A DNA stretch of 64,000 bases. Origin: Edolisoma coerulescens. Taxonomy: Eukaryota > Chordata > Aves > Passeriformes > Campephagidae. The DNA is taken from the NCBI GenBank assembly GCA_013397115.1, contig VWZW01001650.1:74550-138549 (forward strand). Reading direction: 5' to 3'. A model generated the notes under the pieces. The model did no database searches. It was not told the origin of the DNA and was given only the letters and a program-made list of their open reading frames with translations. The translations under genes and the position numbers were made by a program. Numbering within the stretch: position 1 is the first letter of the stretch; each line of letters begins with the position of its first letter. Below, one piece after another: positions 49,010 to 63,526 of this stretch.

Positions 49010-52000
49010 AAAGAAAAAGAGACACCGCACCTTGGTACTTTGTAGAATGCAACTGCATGAACAGCCTATTTGAGATAATTTTGTTAAATGAAATCACCTC
49101 CCTCTTCTGTAACATCTTGCACTGAATTTTGCTACATTAACTTCCCACAAATACCAGAGTGAGGTAAAAGCCTTGGCATGACTGATGGCATTTTAGTAGA
49201 ATGAGTGATGATTGGAGAGCACTTTACTTTGTGTTGACAAAGGCTACTAAGAAGGAAGTCTGTCAGAGGATCATTTCTTAAGTGGCAATGCTAGTTCTGA
49301 AACGCTTTGGTTTTAGTGTCTTTCCTTTATCTCGGGCAGATGATCTAGCTGTGCATTACAGAAAATTTAGGAATGCTGCTTTCTATGCAAAAGTGAAGCA
49401 TACATCAACAAAAGTTCTAAGTATATTAAAAAAAAAAATAAAGCATATGTATGCTTATTCATGGTAGTAATCACTGGAAGGAGGAGAATGAGTACCTGAT
49501 CAGGTATGTGTTTATGTGGGACAGAGAGCGAAAAGTGGAAGTCAAGATCAATGAGCTTTTGGCTGTTCAAAGTTTTTGTATTGTAGAGAGTTGAAGGCTG
49601 TGGAGGGTATTATATAAAACATTGTAAAAATTGGCTAGTGGTGGCACAGCATAGAGTCATCCAAGAGGTGACAAACGTGCTTTTGCAGTAAAAGGACAGC
49701 GTTGGAACTGTAAGATTGTCAGCCTGAAGGCGTTCTTATGCAAGCTGCTTGTAGCCGCACAAGTTAGTAACTATCTAGTTAGTTGGAAAAGTGTTGCCAA
49801 TATCTTTCTAGCAAGAAAACAAAAATATAAACTTCCTCTCACTGGAAATTAGGGAAGAAAACATGAGGTATAGAGCTAGATCATAGCAAGTTGAAGGCTG
49901 CCAAGTCTGACTCAGGGGAAGCTGGAGCTGCAGAGCATCCTTTGGCTGGAGGAGGATAGGTGTCAGTCACTGATAAAAGAGCCTGAAAATGTAACGTAAG
50001 AATAGGCATTTCCTGTAAAAATAGGCATTTCCCAGCAGGTGGGTACTTTTGCAAGTACTGAAGGAGGATCTGAGAATCTGAGAACTTGAGTGAGACGAGC
50101 TTTGTGGTGCACTATGATGGCTAGGAAAATATAAGTGATGCCTGGACACTTGTGGGAATGACTACAGCCCATCTAGAGTTATCTTGAGTTAACTTCAATG
50201 CTTGACAGGAAGTCTGCTTGTGCTGTCAGAAACTTGGGATGAGCGGTACCTGGCACTGGTGAGGCTGACTAAATGATTTATTAACAAATGATGCCTGTGT
50301 GATTGAAGACCAATGTTCTGTTAATGGTGACTAACAATTTAAAAAGATCTTGTTTTGTTTACTCAGTACCTATTTTTATGTCTTCATTAGAAGATCATAT
50401 GGCACAACAGAAAGGGATTGGTATTCGGAAGCTGGTTCTGGACTTCTGTTTTTGTTTACACTGGTTGTTCAGGGGATTTACTCTGAGTTACATCTCGCTT
50501 GATCCCCTATGCCATAAGTCTCCACCACACAGGTAGTTTGGAGATGGCTAAAGATAAAATATTTAAAGGTTGACTGGACTTTCTTGTGAAAGAGACTTGT
50601 TGCAATGCCCGAGGCATTTGTCCGGTGTACAGGAAAACCATCCTGTGAAAGGAAATTGTTCAGTAGGGTCAGTTAAGGGAAGGGCTTCAAAACTGCTCTG
50701 AAGTAGCTGGTGTGGATTCAGCCTAAAGGGAATAAATTTTCTTTTGCCTTTTGTAACCCCTCTTTCAGACTAAAAGGTGAAATCTGCCTTCTCTCCCTTT
50801 TTTAAAGACATCTTCTAAATTAGGTCTTCCATCATAGGTCGTGGATAATTTTAAAGGATTCAGAGTAAGGCCTCTTTGGTAGAGGCCAGATCTGTTCCTC
50901 TAGGGATAGTCCTCATATGAATTTTAACAGCTGCTCAATTTTCCAGGCAACTGTGGACTTGGCTCTCAGACTCACCGGTATCTCAGGTCACACCTCAGAA
51001 TTATCCTGGCTCTCAGAATCATTTGCAAAGCTGCCTGCAATGCTTGTATTTATCCATGAACAGTCCTGCTGAAGTCAGAATGAAATTAAATGTGCCTGTA
51101 AATCCTTGCAGAATGATGTCCTGGGGCTGGAAGGACCTCGAACAGACTCATTGTAGGATATGTTTGCCCAGTCCTTTACAGGCAAAACCAGATTGGTCCT
51201 GCTGGTGCACACTGCCAGGATGAGCATGGTGTGTTCTCATTCTGAACTGTGTGGGCCCCGTAACCACAGGCAGCTCAGAAATGAAATCCACACAGTAGAT
51301 CTTTCTGCAGAGCAGGATGAATTAACAAAGGTTTGTTGCAAGGGGATGATTGTTCCCAATTCTGATCCAAGTGTGAAAAGTGTGGGTGTAAAACTGTCTT
51401 TGAATGATGGCACAGATATAACCTTTAACATATTAAGACTGTCAATGACTTAGTGAGAACTCTTTGGTGATAACTGTTTACACCATCATAGGCTTGCCTT
51501 TAATTTCTTTTATATTTCATAATACTTCCATTTTTTCTTTTCTTAGTCTGAAGGAAATGTCTGCTTCTAGAATGTATATTCTGCTCTATGACCTTTACAT
51601 ACTGACACACAAATGCCGACTGACTTAATTTTTTGCAAAAGTAGTGTAGCTAGTGAAGCTATTTATAGAAACAGCTAAGCGTGTATGTTTTTGCAGGACA
51701 TGACATTTATGTTAGGATCCATTCTTTCTCGCTTCCTTTTCTGTCTTACTGTGTATTTTGCATTACTTGGTGTTCATGCCCCTTTATATCTTCCCAAAAC
51801 AGCTTGTTTGAAGCTATACCTTAGATTACAGAGAGAATTCAGAAAGATGCATCATTAACATTGTAAGTGTAATTATTATAAGTGCACGCCTTGTTATAAA
51901 TGCAGGCTCCTGAATTTTCTTTGTCTCTTCTGTATCCATTCCATGTTTATTTTGCTGATGTCTGTGCCTTTGTGAGAGTTCACTTCTAATGAGTAAATAG

Positions 52001-55000
52001 TCCTTAGCAGCAGCAATTGTGAAGAAAAAAAATCATATTATTATTCAGGTGTTAGAAGACACCGCTCAGAGATGACATAGTAAAATTAAACAACAACTAT
52101 GAAGATATAATATAGTTACCTGCACTGCTGGTACCAGTGCTGCTATGAACTTAAAATTTTCATGTACTTTTCCACTGGAAAACTAAACATAAATGAAGGA
52201 CTAGCATATTCATGAACTAAATGTTACCTTCATGCAGAATTTTATGTTCTGATAGCTAAGGTACTGAAATATGCTTGCAATTTATTTGTCATCTTCTTAA
52301 GCTACAACTATAAAAGATTTTATTACATTTCAAAAATATTTAGACTGTGCTAGAATTGAGTTATTGTGCTCTGAAGTCAAGTGACCACTAGCTGGCAATG
52401 TTATACAGCTCTTCCTGTTGCAGATTCATTGCATAATACATCATGGTTTGACTCAAGACCTTTAATTTTAAAAATAGAAGAAGAAATTGGATTTCAGTGG
52501 GGCTGGGCACTTCTGAATATTTCACTGCTCAGGCTCCAGTGCAGATTAGCAAGAAAATAGGAAGGGCAGTGGACAGAAAAAGTTTCTAAAGTAATAACCT
52601 TTGCTTACAGGATTTCTTTTGTTTCTCCAATTCTGTGGTTTTAGTTTTAGTTTTGATTTTAAATGTCTTTTACTTACCTCAGATCATCCAGGGTGTTGAA
52701 AATGAAGCTTTTATAATGATCTGCAAATAGCCTGGACTGTGCTATCAGCTCTTTGAAACTCCAGTGTAAGATGTCCTTCATTGCACTTAGTTCAAGGGCT
52801 TTTCTCTCACATTCAAATGTCTTAAAACTGTATTATTTCCTGCCTATCAACCACCCTTTGCTTCCTAAGGCATAATTTCATGTCTCCTTCAACTATTAAT
52901 CAAGGGAGACAAACAATTAAAACTACTCAAGGATTCAGGGTATTGAGGATGTCTTCCATGGCAGAACAAGTTAACTACATTTCTATGCTCATGCACCAGA
53001 TACACCAACAGCCATTATTCACTGCACTCTTTTATCGCTACCAGGCCTCTTACTTGCAAGTGGGTGGAGATTCACACCTGTATGAAACTCAGTGGTCAGA
53101 ATCTATTATTTCCCAATATGAAAAAAAAAAATGTAAGTGAATGAAGCACTTAGACAAATTAAATTTTAAAAAATGTTCGCAGTATTTTGCACTGTGTAGT
53201 AATATATTTTATCCTGGAAAAGGCCAGTCTGGGGAACAGAAAGGTGACCTAAACATCTGCTTTCAAGTCTGAAAGGATTATGGAAGAGAAATCATGCTCA
53301 TGGCTGAAATTATTTCCTGTACATTCATTACATGAAAAGTTTTGAGATTCTTACATCTGTAAGATTTTTGGAAAAGTGTTGTTTGCCATTTGTTCAGTTA
53401 GCAAATAGTCTTGTGTACATTCAGGCCTTGTGCTCACTTTTCTTTCTCTAGTCAAAGCTGTCATTTTGTAACTTCAGAAATAAGTAAAGAACAAGTCCCT
53501 GGTGAAAACAAAACTGATAAAGGCAAAAGAAAGAATCATTTAAACAGAGGCATTTAGAAGGCAGGTGTGCAGAAGGAGGATGTCTTGAAGTCAGCGTCAG
53601 CATGGAATAAGTTCAGCACAGAGAGCCAATCATTCCACAGAGTGCAATTCTTTGCTGGTTCAAAGTGGTGGCCCAGCACCCTCCAAATACAGGGTGAAAT
53701 CTGGGCCACGGTGATTGAAGTCAGCTACTGAAGGACTCCTCTACCTGTGAATATTCCCCTGCTTTGAGAAAATTGCTACCTTTAGAGGGAATAGATACGT
53801 GAAAAGCACAACTGTACATTAGACATAGCAAGCTTTTATCGGAAAATAAAAAGTGGCTTCCAGCCAGCAATTTGCCTAGTGGAGTTTGGCTACAATTGGG
53901 ATGCTAGCAAGAAGGCTGAGGTTTTGGTATTTAATTACTTCTATATTTCTTGGGTTTTCATGCTATTGATGCCTGCCAACCAGTCTTTAATATGAAAACT
54001 CTTTCGATCATGGACTCCCTCTGTTCTTTAATCTTTTATCTGAATCATACTTTCTCTCTTAGGAGAAACTGTTCCCTTTAGAAAGGTTAATGAAATGTTT
54101 ACTTCAGGAAACTGTTAAGTTAGTGGACGTCTTTCTGTGCTGAATAAATTTTCAGATAGTGCTCACTGAGAAACAAAGGGAGCGAGCTGGAGCTCAAATT
54201 GTGAAAAGTACGCTTTTCTTCCTGCATAAGCATTCATTAAGGAGGAAAGCTTTTTAGTGCAGTGATAGAAAAGCTTTCTTACTAATAAAATATTACTCTA
54301 TTTTCTAATATTAAAAATGGGATTAATTTATAGTAATTACAAAGATTTTTCTGACACCAGGATACCTGAGGTAAAAATCTTCTCCATTTCTAGACGCTGG
54401 GATTTGTTTATATTTTTTTTCTTAGTATGTCTAAAAAATCTATGCTAATGATCTCAAATTGTAGCAACACTTTATACTGAGACACATACTCTGGGTTTTT
54501 GAAGTTAAAACAGTCTGATCTCATGGAACAAATCACAAAAGAGATCAAGCCTAAACAACACGTTGCTAAAATACACTCTTAAAGTGGTGTGCTGGGCAAA
54601 AATTGCTATTACAGGCTAGAGGAGTTTTATATCATCAGAAAATGGCAAATCTAGTCATCCTTTGATACCCAATACCTTCTAATTTACTTCTCTTCAGATC
54701 ACTGTAGCTGCAAAAAAGATTACTAATGCTAAATTAGTGTGTTGAATTTCTGTTGTTTCTCCTCTGCCATGTCTGTAAGGCAGCACCTTCTCTGAAATGG
54801 TGGCACGGGAGATAATCAGGGAGGTCATTAAAAGATTTTGTTCTGATAGGTTGCTGAAAGAATGAGGAGTTTGTCAGAAATATCTTAGCAAAGATGACGT
54901 GCTCAACTTTGGCAAAGAGCTGGGCTGACAGGCACAACAAAATAGGTAGAATTATGGTGATTAGATATTGAATGCTGTTGCATTTATTAATAACAAGTGT

Positions 55001-55236
55001 CTATTACTGTTTTGACACCAATTGTAGTTCTCCACTCTTTTGTGAGTGTTCATCTGGGTTTCTTAAAAAAAAAAAAAGAATGGAAGTGTGGCAATAGGGA
55101 TCTTTTAATTTAAAAATTATCAGAATTGCAGAGAGAGGATGTCCTCTACAGATGCTGTTCTCAAAGACGCCCACATTATAGCATAGCTCTATTTCTATAA
55201 TATTCTGGATTCACTCAGGGCTTTTTAAACTGCAGC

Positions 55237-55312
<76 letters not shown>

Positions 55313-56589
55313 CAGTAGTAGTAGTAGTGGTGGTGATGATGATGTTCATTGTAGACATTGTCTTGGACAGGCCAGCAAATGGAATAAAAACAAGAAAGGG
55401 TGTTTATTTCTGAACCTCTAACCCTTTTTATTTTGTTTACTGCAACAAGAATTTAGACAGATGCAAAAATGATGTTGAATGTTAGCTATTTGGATTTTAG
55501 TGTGTTGTGCAGCTATTTAACTTGATGGAAGACTCTTTTCTAACAGGAACCATGCCATTTGCACATTTGCTTTATTGAAATACAGATCTCAACAGTAGGC
55601 ATAAGTTATGTAAGCAAACTGGTTCCAATGTACAAAATTATGTTAGTGGTTGTCATTCCTGTGAAATATAATTGGTTCAGATGGTCTTATCACTTTCACA
55701 CTCTGCTTGACTGCACTTATCAGTTTCTGAGTAGATTTTAGTAACACCAAATCTTATTTAAAAAGTTTCCTTTGCCTCTCCTCTGCAGTTAAACTGTTTG
55801 CTGTACCTAGTACAGAAATAAGATTTTTCTTCTTGTTCCTTCTGTTTTGAACATGAAAATATGAGAATTAGAAAATGTAATTCTCTTGGCTTGAAGCAGA
55901 AAATTTACCAGCTAATAAATTACTGGAAATTTTTAATGATGTCTTCAGATATGACTACCTAGTTTCTATTTTATCTATTTTCAATCTGTTCAACATCTCA
56001 AATTACACAATACTTCCTCTGTGCTTGTGCATTTCTAAGGATTGTTTTCTTTCTCACTTGCAGCTGAACACATATGCATGCAATACAGCAGGTTTTGTTC
56101 ATTACTATTACAGTGCATCAGGCTATCTTATAAAGGTTGTGAGTGATATCATGTTAATAATAGAGATGTTTTGAGAACAGCTGATTCATTCTTTTCTTTG
56201 TAATTTGTCTGAGTAATTCCTACAAAACCCCCAAAAAACTTCAACTCCCCCCCAAAAAAACAGAAGTCCGAAGTCCAAAGTCCAAAGGGATTATTTTTAA
56301 TTTTTTTCTTGGCCTTTTTTCTTTTCACTGTTATCTGTGATACTTGAAAATGAACAAGTTATTGACTAGAGTGTAAACCATCCTTTTAATACTGCCCATG
56401 AAGTACACTTTATCCTGATTCTGCATCTTATTAGTACTGACAACTTTGATTGTATTTCCCTAACTATTTGAACTAAACTGTAGAGTATATCAGAGATATG
56501 TAAAAAGAACACCAGAAGATAGGTTGCTTTTGCATTTGGCTCTAGAGCAGCTTTTTTCAGAATCTTGGATCATTTTTAAAAGTGCAAAA
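49010..56589. other. Intergenic, nothing recognised apart from a microsatellite
   Basis: Mostly AT-rich unique-looking DNA. The longest open frames (for example 51160-51453 and 52880-53140 on the + strand) have no recognisable domains or convincing splice sites. Confidence 0.5.
55238..55344 (+). repeat. Compound trinucleotide microsatellite (ATT)n(AGT)n
   Basis: About ten ATT units run directly into about twenty AGT/TAG units, with one AGC interruption near 55311, followed by GTGGTGGTGATGATGATG. The change from ATT through AGT and GGT to GAT units suggests point-mutation spread within one array. Confidence 0.95.
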
Positions 56590-56890
56590 TTCAAAATAGG
56601 AGTTGCTAAGTCTGAGAAAATTCAGAGAAGTGCCAAGAAAGGGAAGAGTTTGCTGTAAGTTGACAGACTCCAGGAAATATTTGGCTGGTAAAAAAAAAAG
56701 AGAAGGAATTGTGATTTACAGGTACCTGAGAAGGGACAGATGTCATCTAAGAAATATGTGAGAAGCAGAGATTGAAGTCATAAAAGAAGACCCAAGATTT
56801 GGGAGCTGAAACTAGATGTATTCAGATTTAAAATGAAGACTGTCACCAATGGCAATAAAATCCTGGAACAATGTAGTAGCTGGTACAGTT
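56590..56890 (+). mobile_element. Very old CR1/L3-like LINE remnant
   Basis: GAGAAAATTCAGAGAAGTGC is followed by a GAAACTAGATGTATTCAGA-type segment, AAAATGAAGACTGTCACC and CCTGGAACAATGTAG. These follow the order of the last coding part of CR1-group LINEs ('...lrldkfrlkmrr..vtv...hwnnl'). Identity is low, no frame is open, and the orientation is +. This is older than the other copies in the window. Confidence 0.45.
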
Positions 56891-57141
56891 TCAGTAGTTT
56901 CTATTTTCTAAAATTCAGCAGTTTACAGTATTTTCTATTCAATTTGTTTGAGATTTAGGATTTTTTTGATGTTCTTCAATTAAAGCGAGCCCTTAGGTTC
57001 ATGGTCTGAGCTGTGGTATAGAAGGTAGGAGCACAGCAGTAACTTTTCAGCAGTTCCTTTTGCCCTTCTACTCTAAAGTTTCTCATGAATAAAACCACTA
57101 CTCTACTGTTCTGAGATAAGATTTAATATGCCATTATCTTC

Positions 57142-57161
57142 TTTTTTTTTTTTTTTTTTTT
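57142..57161 (+). repeat. Poly-T tract
   Basis: Twenty consecutive T bases. No retrocopy body is evident on either side, so this is just a homopolymer. Confidence 0.9.
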
Positions 57162-58163
57162 GCTATAATACTCCCTATTAGAGCTAAATTTTAAAGGACT
57201 GGTATTAATTGCACTTTCAAAAATATATTTCCACATAGTGTAATATACGGGATAAAGAAGAGAGCCTATCATCTGGGCTGTATGTGGACAGGATGTATTT
57301 TACTGAGCTGTGCAATCTTTTTAGCGCAGCTTAATTAAAAAGTCTGTGTCAGCAGATTGAGAGTGTGGAGTGCACACCACACGAGCCCAGGTGAACCTAT
57401 TTCATTATTAAACGTAAGGGTCAGGATTTTCAGCATCTTTGTTGTTGTCATGGCTGAGTTATGATGAAGGAACAAGCACAGACCTGCAGTGTGCAGGAAC
57501 AACCTCTCTTGAAGCTGTGTCCACTTAGTGTGTGGGGAACAGGGGAAGCACCAGGCAACATATTCTCCCTTAGCTAACATTTTGCCTTGACTGATGGGTC
57601 CTGTGTGAGAGATGATAGCAGCTTCTAAGAGGGGGAGTTTTTCTTCTGTGCCCTCCCTCAAGGGTAGAAAATTGCTGAATTCATGAGATCCTTTGCATTG
57701 ATTGAAGTCTGGTTCCTGGGTTGGACTCTGTGGCAAAGGCATCCTATTTTAGGGACTGATATCCCTGTGTAACACAAACCCAAAGTTAATAAAACATTAA
57801 TATATTCATAGCTTTTCCATTGTGACATGCCATATCTGGGGACCTGGGCTTCCTGACAGTCCTGAGGTAAAATTCTGGAAGAACAAATGGTGGGATGAGG
57901 TCTCAAAATTTTTTCACATAGGTAGGGTAAAGATGCAATTATACATTGATAAGGATGGAAACCCCCCCCTTTTTCTCCTCTGGAAATGCTGACTTTGTCA
58001 GCAAAATTTTTGGAAGGCCTGGAAGGGCTTTGATTTTTTCATATTTATTAGTTGCTTGCACCTGTATTGCTGCTTAAAATTTATTTTCTGAATTTATTGA
58101 AATGATCAAAATTAAATTAATTTATGACTGAAAATAGTTTATTGTTGTCAGTGGTAAAACAGA

Positions 58164-58200
58164 TTTTTTGTTTGTTTGTTTGTTTTCTTGTTTGGTTTGT
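58164..58200 (+). repeat. TTTG-rich simple repeat
   Basis: Four near-perfect TTTG units followed by a diverged TTTTC-TTG-TTTGG tail. Confidence 0.85.
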
Positions 58201-61200
58201 ATTTTTCTTGCACTATTGTTCTGCCAAGGATTTCCTGTAATTAGTTAAGGGTTATCATGGAAATCAAATTTTCAGAAGCACTTGTTTTAAATTAATATTC
58301 TTTTTGCAGAAGTCAGTGGTGCTGACAGAATTGATTTATGTGGGAGAACTGAGGATATATTCTGTACTTTTCATAATCCCAATTATGTTTGTAATTGTGA
58401 AACCCTGGAAGACGTGAAATTGATGCTTACAAAATACTTGGTCCACTTCATGGCTTGTTTTTGAAAGCTGGCTCTTTACTGTGCCTGAAAAATCCAGGCG
58501 TGCATTCACATTTGAAATCGAATACCAGAGGTCACACCTATTTGCCCAATTATTTACTTAAGTGTAACATTTCATGCAAACAATATTTTATTGAGCTCCT
58601 AAACCCTCAGAGTCATTAACTTGAGTGAAGGTGTGAATATTTTAGGACTACTGCCTGTCAGTGTGCATCTTTATCTGTTCCAGATGAAAGTTTTATATTC
58701 TTCCTTCTAATGCATGAGATGTAGTAAAATGAGAGCAATGTGGAATTCATCTTGAAAGAAAATTTTTCATAGCTTTGTAAGTATTGATGCATTTTAGGTT
58801 TTATTGTAGCTATGAATAATTCTCTGATTTTGCAATGCAAAAGTAGTAATGGTTTTGCTTTTGATCTTGTCTTAGGTATTTTTTTTAGTTAAAAGGAAAA
58901 TTAATTATTTATCTATAGTGCACTATTTTTTTTGATATTTCTACTGCAAGATAGCTTTCAAAATTGTCACATTCACCACATTCACCCCTCCTAAGATTTC
59001 AGTGAAATCAGGAATGAATTCGATCATAGTGATGTGAATTTTAAGACAAAATATAGAGAATAACCTGTCCCTTTTTCCCTTGTGATTTTCTCATTTAGAC
59101 AGGAAAAATATCCTCTTCTTCCCTCTAGTGACGAAAGATTTTTCTGTTGAATTTAGAAACTGTGCTCAATAATATACTGGGTAGTTTTTCTGTTAGTATT
59201 TTCAAGACATTTGTGAGATATTTTTGTCAATCTTTGGGATCACAGAAGCTGCGAAATAGCTCTTTTTGTCTACATTAAGATGTGCTTTGTTCATCCTGAG
59301 TATCATCAAAGATTAGGAGACTTAATTATTCTTTGTGCTTTTCTGCTCAACCTGGGATCTTTAAAAAACATGAGACAAGTTAACTGAAAAGATAATAAAA
59401 TGAATGGAAATTTTCCCACACTGCTAATAGTAGTGCTAATAGTAAGACCTATATTTATCATAGTTATTATTTTAGAGGAGTATGTTATCATAAAATCATG
59501 AAACAGTCAGCCACTGATACAAACTATTAATACAAAGCATATAAATATTTTTCCATCTGTTTCCCCAGTTAGATTTTTTTCTACAATGTGCTCTTTGTAT
59601 GTTATTGACTTAACTACACAATTAAACAAAGCAGAGAAAATAACTCTAACTCTTGCTGTCCGCATATAGAGAGTGGTAATTTGACTGACAGTAAGAATGA
59701 CATTGGGATGTTTGAGATTTTTCTGGGCCCAAACATACTGTCTTCCAAAATGACCAGTGCACTACACATAGTCATTTGCAAGCTTTTCAAACTGTACTTC
59801 TTTACTGCCTGTTTTATTCTTGAACAAGAGATAATACACCTGTGAATAAACATCCACCCAACCATCAACCTACAGTATTTTCCAGACTGATGTGGTTTTT
59901 TTGTATTGATTATTTTGTGTCTGATTTCTAGGGGAATAAGCTTCTACTGTAGCTGGGAGAAACAACAAAACTGATGTTTTCCTCTCTGCTTTGAGTGAGT
60001 TCGATGGTATTTTTCTGAGAACATATACAAATCTAGAGGGAGAATTTTTGTGTTTTTTGCTGGAAGATGAGAACCCTGTCTTTCTAACAATTTAAGCCAA
60101 AAGTGAATTTCGATAAGTGTGCTCTTTCTTTCTTTGATTAGTGTGCTAGAGTGCCATGAGTTTGGAAAGCAGTTGGAGCTGGTTGGGGAAGTGATTAAGA
60201 AAAACCTTGCATTTTGGGCTTGATCTAGCTGCTCCCTCTGGAGCAATTGGCATCTGCAAGATCGAGTGTTCTCCTCAGTGATTGTATTGTACCTGGCTGG
60301 CTTCCCCCGCAGCATCCATCCTGCCATTGCCTTCTATGGCCATAATGGCAGCCACATATATGTGAGGGATAGATCATGATCACTTATCTCTCTGGAGAGA
60401 CCCACTCCAAGGAGCTATTGACTTTGTTGGCAGAGCCTGCTTTCTTATCCATAATGTGTATATGAATACTTTCCATGAATTCCAGTTCTGGCCGCTAAGG
60501 AAGACCTTAAGAAAAGCAGTCAGCGTTTATCTCTCATCAGAAGAAAAAATAGCAGATCAGCCTTAATTCTTAACAGCCCTATTAGTAAGAAAATTGGGGT
60601 GATTTCTAATTAGTGTTTTAACTTTAATCATTAGGAAATACACATTTTAAATTTCTTTCCAATTGCGAATTTCCTTAGGCACATTGTTGTTAAACACTTC
60701 CCTTTATTTGGAAATACCGTTGGTTCTTATGGTTTGGTCTCCCATCACCTTTGTGGAAGACTTTCAACCTGATATCCTGGAACTGGATTTTGATGAGATC
60801 ACAGCAATCAGAGAATGGGTTAGGTTGAAAGGGACCACGGTGGCTCATCTGTTCCAACATCCCTGCTCAAGCAGGGTCATCCTAGAGCACATGACACAGG
60901 ATTGTGTCCAGGCAGTTCTTGAACATCTCCAGTGAGGGAGATTTCACGACCTCTCTGGGCAGTCTCTTCCAGTGCTTGGTCACATGCACAGTAACATTTT
61001 TCCTTGTTTTCAGGTGGAACTTTCTGTGCATCAGTTTCTGCCTGTTGCCTCTTGTGCTATTGCTCGGCACCACTGAGCAGAGCCTGGCTCTATCCTCTGA
61101 CACGCTCCCTTTAGATACTGACAGACATTGCTTAGGTCCCCTCTCAGTTGTCTGTTCTGGAGGCTGAACAGGCCCAGCTCTCTCAGGCTTTCCTCACAAG

Positions 61201-61935
61201 GGAGATGCTCCCTAGTTGGATAATTATCCTCATAGCCCTGCACTGGACCCACTCCAGAAGCTTCATGTCTCTTGTACTGAGGAGGCCAGAACTGGAGTAC
61301 AACAGCACTCCAGATGTGCCTCACCAGGGCTGAGTAGAGGGTCAAGATCACCTGTCTTGGACTGCTGGCAAAGATCTTCCTAATGCACCCCAGGATCCCA
61401 TTGGCCTTCTTGGCCTCCAGGACACACTGCTGGCTCATGGACAGCTTGTTGTCCACCAGGATCCCATGTCCTTCTCTGCAGAGCCGCTTTCCAGCAGATC
61501 AACCCACGGCCTGTGCTGGGGCCTGGGGTTATTTCTCCCCAGGTGCAGGACCCTGCATTTACCTTTGTTGAATTTTGGATAATTCTTCTCTGCCTATCTC
61601 CCCACTCTGCCAAGGTCCTCCTGAAGGTCTGCACAGCCCTGCAGGGTATTGGCCACTTCTCCCAGCTTTGTGTCATCAGGGAACTTGCTGAGATGATACT
61701 CTGTCCCTTCATCCAAGTCACTGATGAACAAGTAAACAATGCTGGGCTCACTATGGAACCTTGGGGGACACCACTAATGACAGACCTCCAACTAGATCCC
61801 GTGCCACTAGTTACAACCCTCTGTGATCTGCCATACACCTCACTGTCCACTCACCTAGGCCACACTTCCTGAGTGTACCTATGAGGGTGTTGTGAAAGAC
61901 TGTCTCGAAAGCCTTGCTGAAGTCAAGGTAGAAAA

Positions 61936-62500
61936 TATTCATGGTGCTCTCCATGCGCATGTCCACCCAGGTAGTTGTTTCATCTAGAAGGCAATCAGAT
62001 TGGTCAAGCATGATTTACCTTTGGTGAACCCATGCTAACTGCTGATCACCTTCTTGTCATCCATGTGGATAGAGATGGCATCCAGAATGAGGATCTCTAA
62101 CTCCTTTCCAGGCACTGAAGTGAGGCTGACTGGCTGGTAGTTCCTGTGCCTTCTTCTCGCCGTTTTTGAAGACTGGGGGGCCAGTTGCTTTCTTCCGGTC
62201 CTCAGGCACCTCTCCTGNTATTCATGGTGCTCTCCATGCGCATGTCCACCCAGGTAGTTGTTTCATCTAGAAGGCAATCAGATTGGTCAAGCATGATTTA
62301 CCTTTGGTGAACCCATGCTAACTGCTGATCACCTTCTTGTCATCCATGTGGATAGAGATGGCCTCCAGAATGAGGATCTCTAACTCCTTTCCAGGCACTG
62401 AAGTGAGGCTGACTGGCTGGTAGTTCCTGTGCCTTCTTCTCGCCGTTTTTGAAGACTGGGGGGCCAGTTGCTTTCTTCCGGTCCTCAGGCACCTCTCCTG
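61936..62500. repeat. 282-bp direct duplication across an N
   Basis: 61936-62217 is repeated as 62219-62500 with the N at 62218 between them. I saw one mismatch (GGCATCC versus GGCCTCC). It is best explained as overlapping contig ends, possibly from two haplotypes or two CR1 copies. Confidence 0.85.
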
Positions 62501-62612
62501 GTTGCCACGACATTTCAAAGATGATTGTGAGTGGCCTCGCTATGGTGTTCACCAGCTCTCTCAGCACTCATGGATATATCCTGTCAGGATCCGTGGACGT
62601 TGACTTTGCNGG

Positions 62613-63526
62613 CCTGTGGATATCAAGTTTGCCAGGGTGTTCTCTAACGCAGTTTTCCTTGACCAAAGGAAAGTCTTCCTTCCAGTACTCCTTTACTCAG
62701 GTCTCCGCTGTCAGAGATTGCTGAGGGCTGGTTTTGTCAGTGAAGACTAATGCAAAGAAGGCATTCAGTAACCTGTCTTCTCCGTGTCCCTTGTTATCAG
62801 GGTTCCCACTCCATTTAATAGTGGGCCCACACTGTCTTTTGTTTTCCTTTTGTTGTTGATGTATTTGAAGAAGTCTTTCTTGTTGTCCTTGACACCCTTG
62901 GCTAGATTAAGTGCCAAATTCCTCATCTCATTTCCACTTAGTCTGCAGCTTCTCTATATTCATTCCAAGTGGCCTGAGTGCTTCCATCTCCTGCGTATTT
63001 CCTGCTTGATGCTTGAGTAATGACCAGAGTTCCTTGTTCATCCACACAGGTCTCNTGGGGATGCACCCCTTTAGGGCCCATGGACCTGTGGATATCAAGT
63101 TTGCCAGGGTGTTCTCTAACGCAGTTTTCCTTGACCAAAGGAAAGTCTTCCTTCCAGTACTCCTTTACTCAGGTCTCCGCTGTCAGAGATTGCTGAGGGC
63201 TGGTTTTGTCAGTGAAGACTAATGCAAAGAAGGCATTCAGTAACCTGTCTTCTCCGTGTCCCTTGTTATCAGGGTTCCCACTCCATTTAATAGTGGGCCC
63301 ACACTGTCTTTTGTTTTCCTTTTGTTGTTGATGTATTTGAAGAAGTCTTTCTTGTTGTCCTTGACACCCTTGGCTAGATTAAGTGCCAAATTCCTCATCT
63401 CATTTCCACTTAGTCTGCAGCTTCTCTATATTCATTCCAAGTGGCCTGAGTGCTTCCATCTCCTGCGTATTTCCTGCTTGATGCTTGAGTAATGACCAGA
63501 GTTCCTTGTTCATCCACACAGGTCTC
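62613..63526. repeat. 442-bp direct duplication with Ns
   Basis: 62613-63054 recurs at 63085-63526 (offset 472), including an identical 78-codon open frame. Ns lie at 62610 and 63055. The 30 bases before the second copy (TGGGGATGCACCCC...) differ from those before the first, so the two pieces may come from different CR1 copies joined in error. Confidence 0.85.

Larger units (their letters stand above)
56891..60804. other. Intergenic, nothing recognised
   Basis: AT-rich sequence with a 20-base T run (57142-57161) and a TTTG-rich tract (58164-58200). Two - strand open frames (57335-57742, 135 codons; 59944-60327, 127 codons) were read through and match nothing I know. They lack splice or promoter support. 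Confidence 0.45.

Noticed and set aside
57335..57906. Two overlapping - strand frames (135 and 82 codons)
   Set aside because: Read in all frames they show no domain, no convincing splice sites and no repeat family that I can name. Their length is compatible with chance.
59944..60327. 127-codon - strand frame
   Set aside because: No recognisable motif, no promoter or splice support. Likely chance.
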